Assembly: GCA_902615625.1 (NCBI GenBank)
Contig: CACMPM010000002.1
Location: 1 to 64,000 of the forward strand
Source of the DNA: an uncultured Alphaproteobacteria bacterium
Lineage (GTDB): Bacteria; Pseudomonadota; Alphaproteobacteria; HIMB59; GCA-002718135
Reading direction: 5' to 3'
Length of the DNA: 64,000 nucleotides
Of this stretch, positions 33,102 to 42,890 are shown in pieces (the first letter of the stretch is position 1; the number at the start of each line of letters is the position of its first letter). Under the pieces are notes generated by a model. That model did no database searches, had not been told where the DNA came from, and saw nothing but the letters and a program-made list of their open reading frames with translations. The position numbers and the translations under genes are program-made.

Positions 33102-33965
33102 ATGTTAGCATATATTCTTAATATATCAGGCTGGCTGCTATTACCTTTCATGGATGGTATTGCAAAATATCTATCTTCAGAAATACATTTCATACAAGTT
33201 GTTTGGGGTAGATATTTTTTTATGCTTTTAGTTAGTTTTCCACTAGCATTTATATTTTTTAGAAAAGAAATTAGTTTTCCTAAAACAATTTCAGTACAGC
33301 TATTTAGAAGTTTTTTTTTATTTTTATCTACAATATTTTTCTTTTATGCAATTTCAATTATAACTTTAGCAGAAGCTTTAACCCTTGCCTTTATCTCTCC
33401 AATAATAGTGACAATATTATCATTTTTTTATTTAAAAGAAAAAGTTGGAATTCATCGATGGACTGCAGTTTTGATTGGGTTTTTTGGTGTTATGATCATC
33501 ATAAGGCCAGGTTTTATAGAAATTAATTTTGCATCTTTTTCAGCTATTGCTGCTGGAATTTCATACGCTTTTTATATAATTTATACTCGAAAATTATCTT
33601 TTACAGATAGTGCTGTTGTTACTTTGCTTTTTACAGGTATCGTAGGTTGTATTTTTATTTCTCTTGTTGTTCCTTTTTACTGGATAAATTTAGAATTAAG
33701 ACAATTATTATTACTCATTTCATTAGCTTCAATAGGAACTTTAGGACATTTTTTTATAATTCTTTCTTTAAGACTTGGAGAAGCTTCTAAACTAGCTCCT
33801 TTAGGCTATTTTGAGATCTCCACAAATATACTTGTTGGATATGCCTTCTTTGGTGATTTGCCTGATATTTGGATTTATTTAGGATTATCTTTGATTGTTT
33901 TTAGTGGTATTTATATTTTTATTAGAGAAAGAAAAGAGATTAAAAAAACTAATTTGTTTTTCTAG
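33102..33965 (+). CDS. EamA/DMT family transporter
   Basis: LAEALTLAFISPIIVTILSFFYLKEKVGIHRWTAVLIGFFGVMIIIRPG. Confidence 0.92.
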   Translation: MLAYILNISGWLLLPFMDGIAKYLSSEIHFIQVVWGRYFFMLLVSFPLAFIFFRKEISFPKTISVQLFRSFFLFLSTIFFFYAISIITLAEALTLAFISPIIVTILSFFYLKEKVGIHRWTAVLIGFFGVMIIIRPGFIEINFASFSAIAAGISYAFYIIYTRKLSFTDSAVVTLLFTGIVGCIFISLVVPFYWINLELRQLLLLISLASIGTLGHFFIILSLRLGEASKLAPLGYFEISTNILVGYAFFGDLPDIWIYLGLSLIVFSGIYIFIRERKEIKKTNLFF

Positions 33966-34803
33966 TTGTTTGATAAATAAATATTGTAACAGATCCAAGC
34001 AGTAGGGCTCCTCCTATAATTGTATTTAGAGGAGGTATTTCATTTATAACAAACCAAACCCAAGCAGTACCTAAAACACTTTCTAATAAAAATATTAGAG
34101 CCACTTCGTGTGCTGGAGCAAATTTAGGAGAAATTGTCAAAATCATAAATGGAATGGGTAGTATTAATAAGCACATTATAAAAAGAAATATAATTTGATC
34201 ATTATTTAAATTAAAGTTAATTCCAAAAGGTAGAGCGTAAATAGCTGATATTAAACATCCTAATAAACACGCTGGTACCAAATCTTTATTTTTAAATAAT
34301 CTAACAAGAACCATACTAAAACCCATTCCTATTGCTACAATTAGAGCCATAATATCTCCGTATAATCCTGTACTTGTAAAGCTTCCTATTCCAATGATTA
34401 TCATTGCAAGCATAGATATTAAAATTACTATCCATGTAAAAAGACTTGGTATTTCTTTAAGTATAATAACTGAAAATAATGCAGCAAAAATGGGAGCTGA
34501 TGCAATGAGAACCAATGTATTAGCTACAGCAGTATTTTGAATTGAATACACAAAACAAATATGAGTTATAGCATAGAGAATAGCATAGATTAAACCTGGT
34601 ACTCCAATTAGATAAAATGATTTAAGAAAAGATCTTTTATAAGTATAAACAAGAAAAATTAATATTGTAACAATTGGTAGAGCGCTTCTATAAAATATTA
34701 GACTAAAATCATCTAAATTTATTAATCTAATAAATAAACTATCAGGGCTAAGAATTAAAACTCCAATAAATGATAGTATAAGGCCTTTATTTCTTGCTTT
34801 CAT
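33949..34803 (-). CDS. EamA/DMT family transporter
   Basis: NTAVANTLVLIASAPIFAALFSVIILKEIPSLFTWIVILISMLAMIIIG; two EamA-like halves. Confidence 0.9.
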   Translation of the reverse strand: MKARNKGLILSFIGVLILSPDSLFIRLINLDDFSLIFYRSALPIVTILIFLVYTYKRSFLKSFYLIGVPGLIYAILYAITHICFVYSIQNTAVANTLVLIASAPIFAALFSVIILKEIPSLFTWIVILISMLAMIIIGIGSFTSTGLYGDIMALIVAIGMGFSMVLVRLFKNKDLVPACLLGCLISAIYALPFGINFNLNNDQIIFLFIMCLLILPIPFMILTISPKFAPAHEVALIFLLESVLGTAWVWFVINEIPPLNTIIGGALLLGSVTIFIYQTTRKTN

Positions 34804-34871
34804 AAATACTTGAAAATAAATAGATTATTATTATTTCTATCAGTATCGTTCTTTAATTCACACTTGTTTTT

Positions 34872-35279
34872 ATGAAAAAATTACTTTTTTTATGTTTAAT
34901 TTTTTTGTCACTAAATACTAATGCTCTAGATTCAAATAAATTAATAAATCTTGATGATTTAAAAATCCTTTTTGATTTTCAAAAAAATGATTGGAATGAA
35001 AATGTTCTTTTTTTGGTGAAAAAGAATTCATTTTCTAAAATAGATAATGACTCAGATATATATTATTTAAAAACAATATTTAATGATGTCGAAATAATTA
35101 CAATGCCAATATTTTTTAATAACATTGTTGAAAAAATAAATTTTGAGTATATTTTTAATGATCATAATAAAAAAAATTTAAAAATTATTAATAATCATTT
35201 TAATTCACTCAAAAATTTTTGTTTTGAATATTTCGATAAAGATCACAATATACAAGTAGTTGTTTCTAAATGTGATTAA
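34872..35279 (+). CDS. Hypothetical exported protein, 135 aa
   Basis: N-terminal signal MKKLLFLCLIFLSLNTNA; no recognised domain. Confidence 0.6.
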   Translation: MKKLLFLCLIFLSLNTNALDSNKLINLDDLKILFDFQKNDWNENVLFLVKKNSFSKIDNDSDIYYLKTIFNDVEIITMPIFFNNIVEKINFEYIFNDHNKKNLKIINNHFNSLKNFCFEYFDKDHNIQVVVSKCD

Positions 35280-36184
35280 TTAAAAACTATCGATGTAGCT
35301 TTAAAAATTAAACTATGTCTTTTGGCTAACTCTAATTTATCATTTGAATAACCACCACCTATTACTGTCGCAATAGGAATTGATTTATTTTTAAAAAATT
35401 CTAGTACTGTAAGATCTCTTTTTAATAATCCTTCAGTTGTTATTTTTAAATTTCCTAATTTATCATTTTTATGAATATCAACCCCTGTATCAAAAATTAC
35501 TAATTCAGGATTAAAATTTTTTAAACAACTATTAAGTGATTGATTTAATATTTCTAAATACTCATCATCTTCTAAATTATCATCTAATTCAACATCCATA
35601 TCACTTATTGATTTTCTAAAGGGAAAGTTATTTTTACAATGAATAGAACATGTAAATATTTTATCATTACTCTTAAGGATTGAAGCGGTACCATCACCTT
35701 GATGCACATCAGTGTCAAAAATTAATATTTTTTTTACTTGATGGGTTCTTATTAAATGTAATGAAGCATAAGCCAAATCGTTAAAAACACAGTATCCCGA
35801 ACCAAAATCCCTATGACTATGGTGTGTGCCACCTGCTAAATGATTTGCTATACCATTTTTAATTGCTTCTTTGCATGTTAATAGAGTTCCATTAACTGCT
35901 AAAAAGGAACGATTAGAAAGTGTTTCTGACCATTTAAAACCCAATCTTCTTATTTCTTTATCGGATAAAGTACCATTTTTAATTTTTAATACATAATCTA
36001 AATCATGACATATAGAAACTTCATCAACACTTGCTTTTTGAGGACTTAGAATTTTAGCACGATGATAAAAATCTGAAGTTTTTAATTCATTATATAAATC
36101 TGAAAACTTACTGGCAGTAAATTTATGATTTTCAGGCAGAGGAATGTCATAATCTTCGTGTGTTACCCAACTGATTTTTTTCAT
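35276..36184 (-). CDS. Histone deacetylase family protein (acetoin utilisation/polyamine deacetylase superfamily)
   Basis: GGTHHSHRDFGSGYCVFNDLAYA; ILIFDTDVHQGDGTASIL; VIFDTGVDIH; IGGGYS. Confidence 0.92.
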   Translation of the reverse strand: MKKISWVTHEDYDIPLPENHKFTASKFSDLYNELKTSDFYHRAKILSPQKASVDEVSICHDLDYVLKIKNGTLSDKEIRRLGFKWSETLSNRSFLAVNGTLLTCKEAIKNGIANHLAGGTHHSHRDFGSGYCVFNDLAYASLHLIRTHQVKKILIFDTDVHQGDGTASILKSNDKIFTCSIHCKNNFPFRKSISDMDVELDDNLEDDEYLEILNQSLNSCLKNFNPELVIFDTGVDIHKNDKLGNLKITTEGLLKRDLTVLEFFKNKSIPIATVIGGGYSNDKLELAKRHSLIFKATSIVFN

Positions 36185-36416
36185 AAATTTGCCTCTTTTT
36201 AACTCAATTTATGCCTAAATTAATTTGTACATAGATTATGTGGCACTAATCTACCAATATATATTTAGTGAGTAAATGTATTCTATCCATAAAGAATTAG
36301 TGTCACAACCAATATGGAATTTGTTTTAATATTTGATTTATTAATTATTTGTTTAATTGGTTTTTTTATTGTCAATTTTTATTGAATTAATAATCAATTT
36401 AAATAATATTTTGAGA

Positions 36417-37196
36417 ATGAAAGATCTTTATGATCGAAATGGCTATTTTTCACCATTAAAAATTTATAATGCAAAAGAAGCAAATTTTTTTAGAAATAAA
36501 TTAGAAGATTCAGAAAAAAAATTAGGTAAACTTCATTATATTGTGAAAACTTATACAATAATGAAATGGGTGTATGAAATAGCAACTAATCAAATTTTGC
36601 TTGATTTTGTCGAAGAAATAATTGGTAAAAATATATTGTTATATAATGCAACTTTTATAATAAAAGAACCAAACACTAAAACACACGTAAGTTGGCATCA
36701 AGATCTTACCTATTGGGGTTTTGATAATAATGAAAAACAAGTAAGTGCATGGCTTGCTTTATCCAAAGCTAATGATCAAAGTGGTTGTATGCAAATGATT
36801 CCAGGTTCCCATAAAAATGGATTTTTTGAACATCATTCAACTGAAGATAATAATAATGTTTTATCTAGGGGTCAAACTGTAAAAGATATTGATATAAATA
36901 AAGCGGTATCATGTCCGTTAGAACCAGGTGAAGTTTCATTTCATCATGGTCTAACATTACACGCATCTCAACCTAATTTTAGTAATGACAGAAGAATAGG
37001 TTTAAATTTTCAATTTATTTCTCCTGATATGAAACAACTAAAAAGCAAAAATGATAGTGCTATTTGTGTAAGAGGAGAAGATAAGTATAAAAATTTTAAG
37101 ACAGATCAAGTAGCTAAAGATGACTTTGATCATGAAGCCTATCAACATCTTTTAGTATTAAATAACCATTATAATGAAACAATAAGAAAAAATTGA
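36417..37196 (+). CDS. Phytanoyl-CoA dioxygenase family protein (ORF extends to 36357; start 36417 preferred)
   Basis: HVSWHQDLTYWGF (HxD); SGCMQMIPGSHKNG; LEPGEVSFHHGLTLHASQPNFSNDRRIGLNFQFI. Confidence 0.9.
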   Translation: MKDLYDRNGYFSPLKIYNAKEANFFRNKLEDSEKKLGKLHYIVKTYTIMKWVYEIATNQILLDFVEEIIGKNILLYNATFIIKEPNTKTHVSWHQDLTYWGFDNNEKQVSAWLALSKANDQSGCMQMIPGSHKNGFFEHHSTEDNNNVLSRGQTVKDIDINKAVSCPLEPGEVSFHHGLTLHASQPNFSNDRRIGLNFQFISPDMKQLKSKNDSAICVRGEDKYKNFKTDQVAKDDFDHEAYQHLLVLNNHYNETIRKN

Positions 37197-37258
37197 TATT
37201 TATTTATTAGAATCTGAAATAAGAAATCTAAAAATTAACTTCTATTTAATCAAATCAT

Positions 37259-38170
37259 ATGAATGTTTTATCTGGAATTAGTATCGGATTTATTGGTTAC
37301 ACTATATTTGTCATTTTAGATACAATAATTAAAAAATACCTAGTTAATGAATATTCTGTTTTTCAAATAAATTTTTATATTTGTCTTTTTAGCTTTATAC
37401 CAACATTATTAACTCTTTATTTTTTAAACAAATGGAGATCACTAAAAAATGACATTATTCATATACAGCTTCTTAGAGGATTATTTGGATTAATTTCAGG
37501 AGCTTTAGTAGTTTATTCATTTAGAGAACATGCATTTAGTGAAATTTACCCAATTTTATTTAGTGCTCCATTAATGATAACAATGTTATCCCATTTTTTT
37601 TTAGATGAAAAAGTTGGTATTAGAAGATGGTCAGCGGTAACAGTTGGATTTATTGGCGTATTAATAGTTAGTAGGCCTGGCACTATTCATTTTTCATTAA
37701 GTCTATTTGGTTTATTTTTTTCCGCATTATTAATGGCGATAAATATTACTTTAGTAAGAAAGTATTCAAATAATCAATCATCAATAGCATTTACTTTTTA
37801 TGCTTTTTTATCTGCAACTATTTTAAATGGATTACTTAGTTTTAATAGCCACACCGCATTATCTTTTAATGATTTAATGATACTTGTTTTTTGCGGTATA
37901 ATTTGTGGGATAGGAGGTAATTGTTTAACAATCGCTTCAAAATTTTTAGAGTCTAGTGTTTTTGCTCCTATTCAATATACACAATTAATATCTGGAGCAA
38001 TTTTAGGTTATTTATTTTTTACTGATATTCCAGATATTTATGAAATTATAGGATCATTAATTATTGTGGGAAGTGGAATATATATAATAATCAGAGAAAC
38101 AAGAATTGGCGTTAGGCCTTATATTAAAGAGAACTCAAGATTTCGTGATCAATTTAATAGGGGGCATTAA
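37259..38170 (+). CDS. EamA/DMT family transporter
   Basis: HAFSEIYPILFSAPLMITMLSHFFLDEKVGIRRWSAVTVGFIGVLIVSRPG. Confidence 0.92.
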   Translation: MNVLSGISIGFIGYTIFVILDTIIKKYLVNEYSVFQINFYICLFSFIPTLLTLYFLNKWRSLKNDIIHIQLLRGLFGLISGALVVYSFREHAFSEIYPILFSAPLMITMLSHFFLDEKVGIRRWSAVTVGFIGVLIVSRPGTIHFSLSLFGLFFSALLMAINITLVRKYSNNQSSIAFTFYAFLSATILNGLLSFNSHTALSFNDLMILVFCGIICGIGGNCLTIASKFLESSVFAPIQYTQLISGAILGYLFFTDIPDIYEIIGSLIIVGSGIYIIIRETRIGVRPYIKENSRFRDQFNRGH

Positions 38171-38194
38171 TTGAAATTATAATTAGAGCATAGA

Positions 38195-38614
38195 TTATTC
38201 ACCTATATAACTTAAAATTATTTTTCTTTTGTATTTGCTGTACCTGTGCTCAATTAGATATATTCCTTGCCAAGTACCCAAAATCATTTCTTTATTATTT
38301 ATAGGAATTGTTAATGATGTTTGAGTGAGCATTGATTTGATATGAGCAGGCATATCATCATCTCCTTCATAACCGTGTTTATATAATGAAGAATCTTCAG
38401 GAACAATTTTTTTAAAAAAAGAATTAATATCTTCCAAAACGTCAGAACTAGCATTTTCCATAATTGTTAATGACGCAGAGGTGTGTTGTATAAATAAATT
38501 TAGCTGACCTTTAATAATATTATTTTTTAAAATCCAATCATGAACATTATTTGTAATTTCATACATTCCTTGTCCATTATTAGAAATTATCAATTCATCT
38601 TGTAAATTTAACAT
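38195..38614 (-). CDS. YjbQ/UPF0047 family protein
   Basis: GQLNLFIQHTSASLTIMENASSDVLEDINSFFKKIVPED; DMPAHIKSMLTQTSLTIPI; LGTWQGIYLIEHR. Confidence 0.93.
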   Translation of the reverse strand: MLNLQDELIISNNGQGMYEITNNVHDWILKNNIIKGQLNLFIQHTSASLTIMENASSDVLEDINSFFKKIVPEDSSLYKHGYEGDDDMPAHIKSMLTQTSLTIPINNKEMILGTWQGIYLIEHRYSKYKRKIILSYIGE

Positions 38615-38796
38615 TTCATAATCTTAAAATGAAGTTGTGGCACCTACAAGGAGAATTATAATGAAAATTAATGTTATGAAAAAAAGAACTATACTATAGA
38701 TAAGCGCCACCTGTTTATTAATACTGTTAAAATATGTTTTAATAGAGATACAAATAAGGAAAAACTATGATACATTATTTATAATAAATATTTAGG

Positions 38797-40050
38797 ATGT
38801 TTTTGAGTAACAATTATTTTCATTATTGGGTTGACAGTAAGAAGGATGAAGAAATTAAGAAATTTCAAGAATGTATTGATGCATATATTTATTTTAAGAA
38901 AGATTCATTGCTCATAACTAATCAATTAATACGAGAGAATAGAAATTTTCAGGCTCCAAAATTACTGAAAGCTTTTTTATTACTTTTTTCAAGAGATATA
39001 AATAAATTAACACTAGCTAAAGATACCATAAAATCTATTTTAGTTGATAATATCAATAATCACTTTCATAAATATTTAGAAGTAGCAAAACTTTGGATTA
39101 ATAATGATTTAAAAAATTTATTAAATAAATTAGAATTAATTATAAAAGAAAATCCCAAAGATATTTTTGCCATCAGATTATTTCATTTTAATAATATTTT
39201 CGTAGGTATTGACGGTAAATTTTTAGATAAACACGAAGAAATTCTGAGTAAGTGGTCAGAAAATGATCAACATTACAATTTACTATTAGGCATGACTAGC
39301 TATGCTTATGAAGAAAATAATTTAATTGATAAAGCTAAGTTTCTAGCAATAAATTCATTAAAACAATCATCCAATGATTTATGGAGTTGGCATGCTCTTT
39401 TGCATGTACACGATAATGAAAATAATGACTCAATTAACAAAATTGATAATTTCAATAAAATTAATTGGTCTATTTATGGACCAATAAAAAGACATATATG
39501 GTGGCACCAATCATTAATATTATTCTATAATCAAGAATATAAAAAAAGCTTAAAACTATTTGATAAATATTTCTCTTCTTCACAAATTTTTTATTTAGAT
39601 TTTTGTAATGCTTGTTCTTTTTTATTAAGACTTCATTACAAGGGAGTAGATGTTAAGGATAGAATGGATAAATTAAAAGATTATGCTGAATATTTTAAAA
39701 ATCAACACATACTTCCTTTCATCGATTATCATCTTATTTTTTATTATTCATACTATGATGATCAAGGTTATTTTGAGCAACTTGAAAACAGAATGGAAGA
39801 AAATTATTTAGAAAGCTCTTTTAAAGAAAATTATATTAATTTCTTAAAGCCAATTATTAATAATATGAAAACTCATGAATTATTAAATGAAAATATAATT
39901 AAATCGCAATTTAAATACCTTGGGGGTAGTTTTGCACAACGAGAACTTATTTTTTTAAGTTTAATTCAAAATACAAAATATGAAAAAAATAAATCAAATT
40001 TAATATCAGAATATAGTAATTATAAATCAATATCAAAATTATATGTATAA
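38797..40050 (+). CDS. TTC38-like tetratricopeptide-repeat protein
   Basis: LWSWHALLHVHDNE; IWWHQSLILFYNQEYKKSLKLFD; FCNACSFLLRLHYKGVDVKDRMDKL; YLGGSFAQRELIF, resembling the TTC38 family pattern. Confidence 0.7.
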   Translation: MFLSNNYFHYWVDSKKDEEIKKFQECIDAYIYFKKDSLLITNQLIRENRNFQAPKLLKAFLLLFSRDINKLTLAKDTIKSILVDNINNHFHKYLEVAKLWINNDLKNLLNKLELIIKENPKDIFAIRLFHFNNIFVGIDGKFLDKHEEILSKWSENDQHYNLLLGMTSYAYEENNLIDKAKFLAINSLKQSSNDLWSWHALLHVHDNENNDSINKIDNFNKINWSIYGPIKRHIWWHQSLILFYNQEYKKSLKLFDKYFSSSQIFYLDFCNACSFLLRLHYKGVDVKDRMDKLKDYAEYFKNQHILPFIDYHLIFYYSYYDDQGYFEQLENRMEENYLESSFKENYINFLKPIINNMKTHELLNENIIKSQFKYLGGSFAQRELIFLSLIQNTKYEKNKSNLISEYSNYKSISKLYV

Positions 40051-41857
40051 CTCTAAATTATTGGAAGAAAATTTTAATAAAAACTCAAATAATAATTTTA
40101 CCATATTAAAAGATAATCTTTTTTTTCGAAACATAACTTTTCAAAATTTTCAAATTTTAAAAATGATATCATTCTTGGTAAGAGACAAAAATTGGAAGAA
40201 TTATGATCCTAAAATTATAAATTATGAAGAAAACTTTGATTCATCTCTAGAATATATATTTGATTTAGAATATGGAATTACTGAAATTCTTAAAACAAGA
40301 AATACCATATCATTCTCTGAAAATTCTATAACTTTATCTTCTGAAGGAGAATTCTTAACTGATTTTTGGACTAATAGAATAGGTTTTAATTTATTAATTC
40401 CATTACAAAATCATGTTGGTTCAAATATCATTGTAACAAAAGAAACCGGGGTAAAAGAGAAAAAAAAATTTCCAGTATTTGTAAAACCTGATCAACCATT
40501 TTTTAAATTTAAAAACCTAGCTTACACTTTAGACGATAGCTTCCTAGTAAATATAAATTTTAAAGGTATTTTATTTGAAATGGAAGATCAAAGAAACTGG
40601 GGTGATGCTTCTTATAAAATATATAGTGGCTCTTTATTAGATCCTTTTCCATACTTGGAAAAAGAGGGCGCTAATTTCTCTCAAACTGTTAAAATAGATA
40701 TAGCAAATAAAAAACAAAGATCATTTTCATCTAAGAATATTGTTAAAGTTGATAATACTACTTCTTATAAATTTCCTAAAATTGGTATAAAAGTTGATTC
40801 TCTAACCCTTCCTGACGATAATTTAATAAATAGCTTTGATTATTACTATTATCTTATTGATTTTACAAAATATTTTACAAGTTTTAGGTCTAGCTCTAAC
40901 AACAAAGTGTTTCTAGTAGCTTTAGTTGATCACACTAATGATCCTGAAAAAGAGTTAACAAAAATTAATAAATTTATAACTGAGAATACTGTTAATTTAG
41001 ATAAAATTTTAATTTGTCCAAAAATATATTTAAATAGTTTTCAACCTGCTGGTGAATGGCCGAAAGTTCCAGAATTAAATGAATACTATAAAATTGCTAA
41101 AAAGATGTTTTCTCATAGTCAAATTGTTTCAGGAATGGTCACTAATTTTACAGAATTAAATAGAAAGAGACCAAAAATGTTCTATGATTTGGTTAGTTTT
41201 TCCTTCACTCCAATTGTTCATGATTCTAGTGATTTTGGTGTTTTAAATACACCTGAAACTATACCTTATATATTTAAAACTTTAAAAAATTTTTCTAAAA
41301 GTTGCGATGTTCATATTGGTCCAATTTCTATTGGTATGCATTTCAATCCATATGGTGATAGTCTTGTAGAGAATAAAAACAAGATAAGATTAGAAATGGC
41401 TGATAGCGATCCAAGACATGATCAATTATTTTCATTAACTTGGACAATGGCAATTTTTATTCAATCAATAAATAAAGAGTCAAAATTTTTTACTTTTAAT
41501 TCCATTTACGGGCATCACGGAATATTAAATAAAGATAATACCAAAAGACCATTGTATCATTTAAATAATTTTCTTATTTCATTATCAAATTCAGAGATTT
41601 TTAAATTTAATCCAATTAATGAAGTTTATGGATTAAAAATTGTATTAAATGATAAAGAGTATTATTTATTTGTAAATTCTTCAAATCAAAAAAAGGTAAT
41701 TAATATTCCTAAGTTAAATTTTAGTTATCAAAATAAGCTTAATTTAAAAAATTTTACCGATATTTTTAAGAATGATTTTTCTTTTTTTAATTTTAAAAAA
41801 GATACAAATCCATATATGTTTGAACCATTAGAAATTAAATTTATAGAAGATAAATGA
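40043..41857 (+). CDS. Possible D-apionate lactonase-like protein (ApnL family)
   Basis: 604 aa; GFNLLIPLQNHVGSNIIVT, FPVFVKPDQPFFKFKNLAYT, FEMEDQRNWGDASYKIYSGSLLDPFPY, MHFNPYGDS; overlaps an ApsD-like dehydrogenase gene by 4 nt. Confidence 0.6.
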   Translation: MYNSKLLEENFNKNSNNNFTILKDNLFFRNITFQNFQILKMISFLVRDKNWKNYDPKIINYEENFDSSLEYIFDLEYGITEILKTRNTISFSENSITLSSEGEFLTDFWTNRIGFNLLIPLQNHVGSNIIVTKETGVKEKKKFPVFVKPDQPFFKFKNLAYTLDDSFLVNINFKGILFEMEDQRNWGDASYKIYSGSLLDPFPYLEKEGANFSQTVKIDIANKKQRSFSSKNIVKVDNTTSYKFPKIGIKVDSLTLPDDNLINSFDYYYYLIDFTKYFTSFRSSSNNKVFLVALVDHTNDPEKELTKINKFITENTVNLDKILICPKIYLNSFQPAGEWPKVPELNEYYKIAKKMFSHSQIVSGMVTNFTELNRKRPKMFYDLVSFSFTPIVHDSSDFGVLNTPETIPYIFKTLKNFSKSCDVHIGPISIGMHFNPYGDSLVENKNKIRLEMADSDPRHDQLFSLTWTMAIFIQSINKESKFFTFNSIYGHHGILNKDNTKRPLYHLNNFLISLSNSEIFKFNPINEVYGLKIVLNDKEYYLFVNSSNQKKVINIPKLNFSYQNKLNLKNFTDIFKNDFSFFNFKKDTNPYMFEPLEIKFIEDK

Positions 41858-42876
41858 AAAAATTAAAAGGAGCATTAATCGGTTGTGGTTTCTTTGCAGA
41901 AAATCATATCTTAGCTTGGAAAGAATTAAGGAATATAGAAATAATATGTGTTTGTGATTTAGATATAAAAAAAGCTAATAAATTTAAATCAAAATTTAAT
42001 ATTTTGCATTCTTATTCATCCATAGAATTAATGTTAAAAAAACATAAAATTGACTTTGTTGATGTTGTAACAACTATGGAGACACACTTGAATATTGGTA
42101 AAATTTTATCAAAGTATAAAATTCCAACTTCTATACAAAAACCATTTGCTGAAAATTTATTGAATGCAAAAAAAATTGTTTCTTTATATAAAAAAAACAA
42201 GACTCCACTTATGGTTCATGAGAATTTTAGATGGCAAAGTCCTTTATTAAAATTAAAAGAAATTATAAATAAAGAGAAGTTAATTAAACCACATTATGCA
42301 AAGATATCTTTTAGACATGCAAACCCTGTTGGATATACCAATCAAACGTATTTATATGATTTAAAAGAGTATTTAACTTTAGATGTAGGGATCCATTTAT
42401 TTGATTTAAGCAGATTTTTAATGGGAGAAGCAAAAAGTATATATACAGTAAATCAAAATACAAATAATAAATTTAAAGGTGAAACCGATTTTATATCACT
42501 TATAAGAAATAAAAATAAAAGTATTACTATTGTAGATGCATCTATTTCTTCAATAAAAAAACCAGATAGATTTGCTCAAACACTAGTTAATTTAGAATTC
42601 TCTAATGGCTCAATAGATTTGGACTATAATTATAAAATTATTTTACATAAAAATAATAAGAAGAAGATTTATGATGGAAAACCCAAGAAATATAAGTGGA
42701 TTTCAAAGCCTTGGGATCAAATTCAAGAAAGTGTAATTAATACACACAAGCATTTCATTTATTCATTAATTAATAGAGTTAAACATGACACTAGCGGTGA
42801 AGATAACATTAAGAGTTTATCATTAGTCTTTAATTCATACAAATCTGATAAATTAAGAAAAGAAATTAAAATTTAA
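41854..42876 (+). CDS. Gfo/Idh/MocA family oxidoreductase, resembling D-apiose dehydrogenase (ApsD)
   Basis: KLKGALIGCGFFAENHILAWKELRNIEIICVCDLD (Rossmann); QKPFAENLLNAKKIV; PLMVHENFRWQSPLLKLKEI; LDVGIHLFDLSRFLMGEA. Confidence 0.7.
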   Translation: MKKLKGALIGCGFFAENHILAWKELRNIEIICVCDLDIKKANKFKSKFNILHSYSSIELMLKKHKIDFVDVVTTMETHLNIGKILSKYKIPTSIQKPFAENLLNAKKIVSLYKKNKTPLMVHENFRWQSPLLKLKEIINKEKLIKPHYAKISFRHANPVGYTNQTYLYDLKEYLTLDVGIHLFDLSRFLMGEAKSIYTVNQNTNNKFKGETDFISLIRNKNKSITIVDASISSIKKPDRFAQTLVNLEFSNGSIDLDYNYKIILHKNNKKKIYDGKPKKYKWISKPWDQIQESVINTHKHFIYSLINRVKHDTSGEDNIKSLSLVFNSYKSDKLRKEIKI

Positions 42877-42890
42877 TTTTTATTTAAAGT

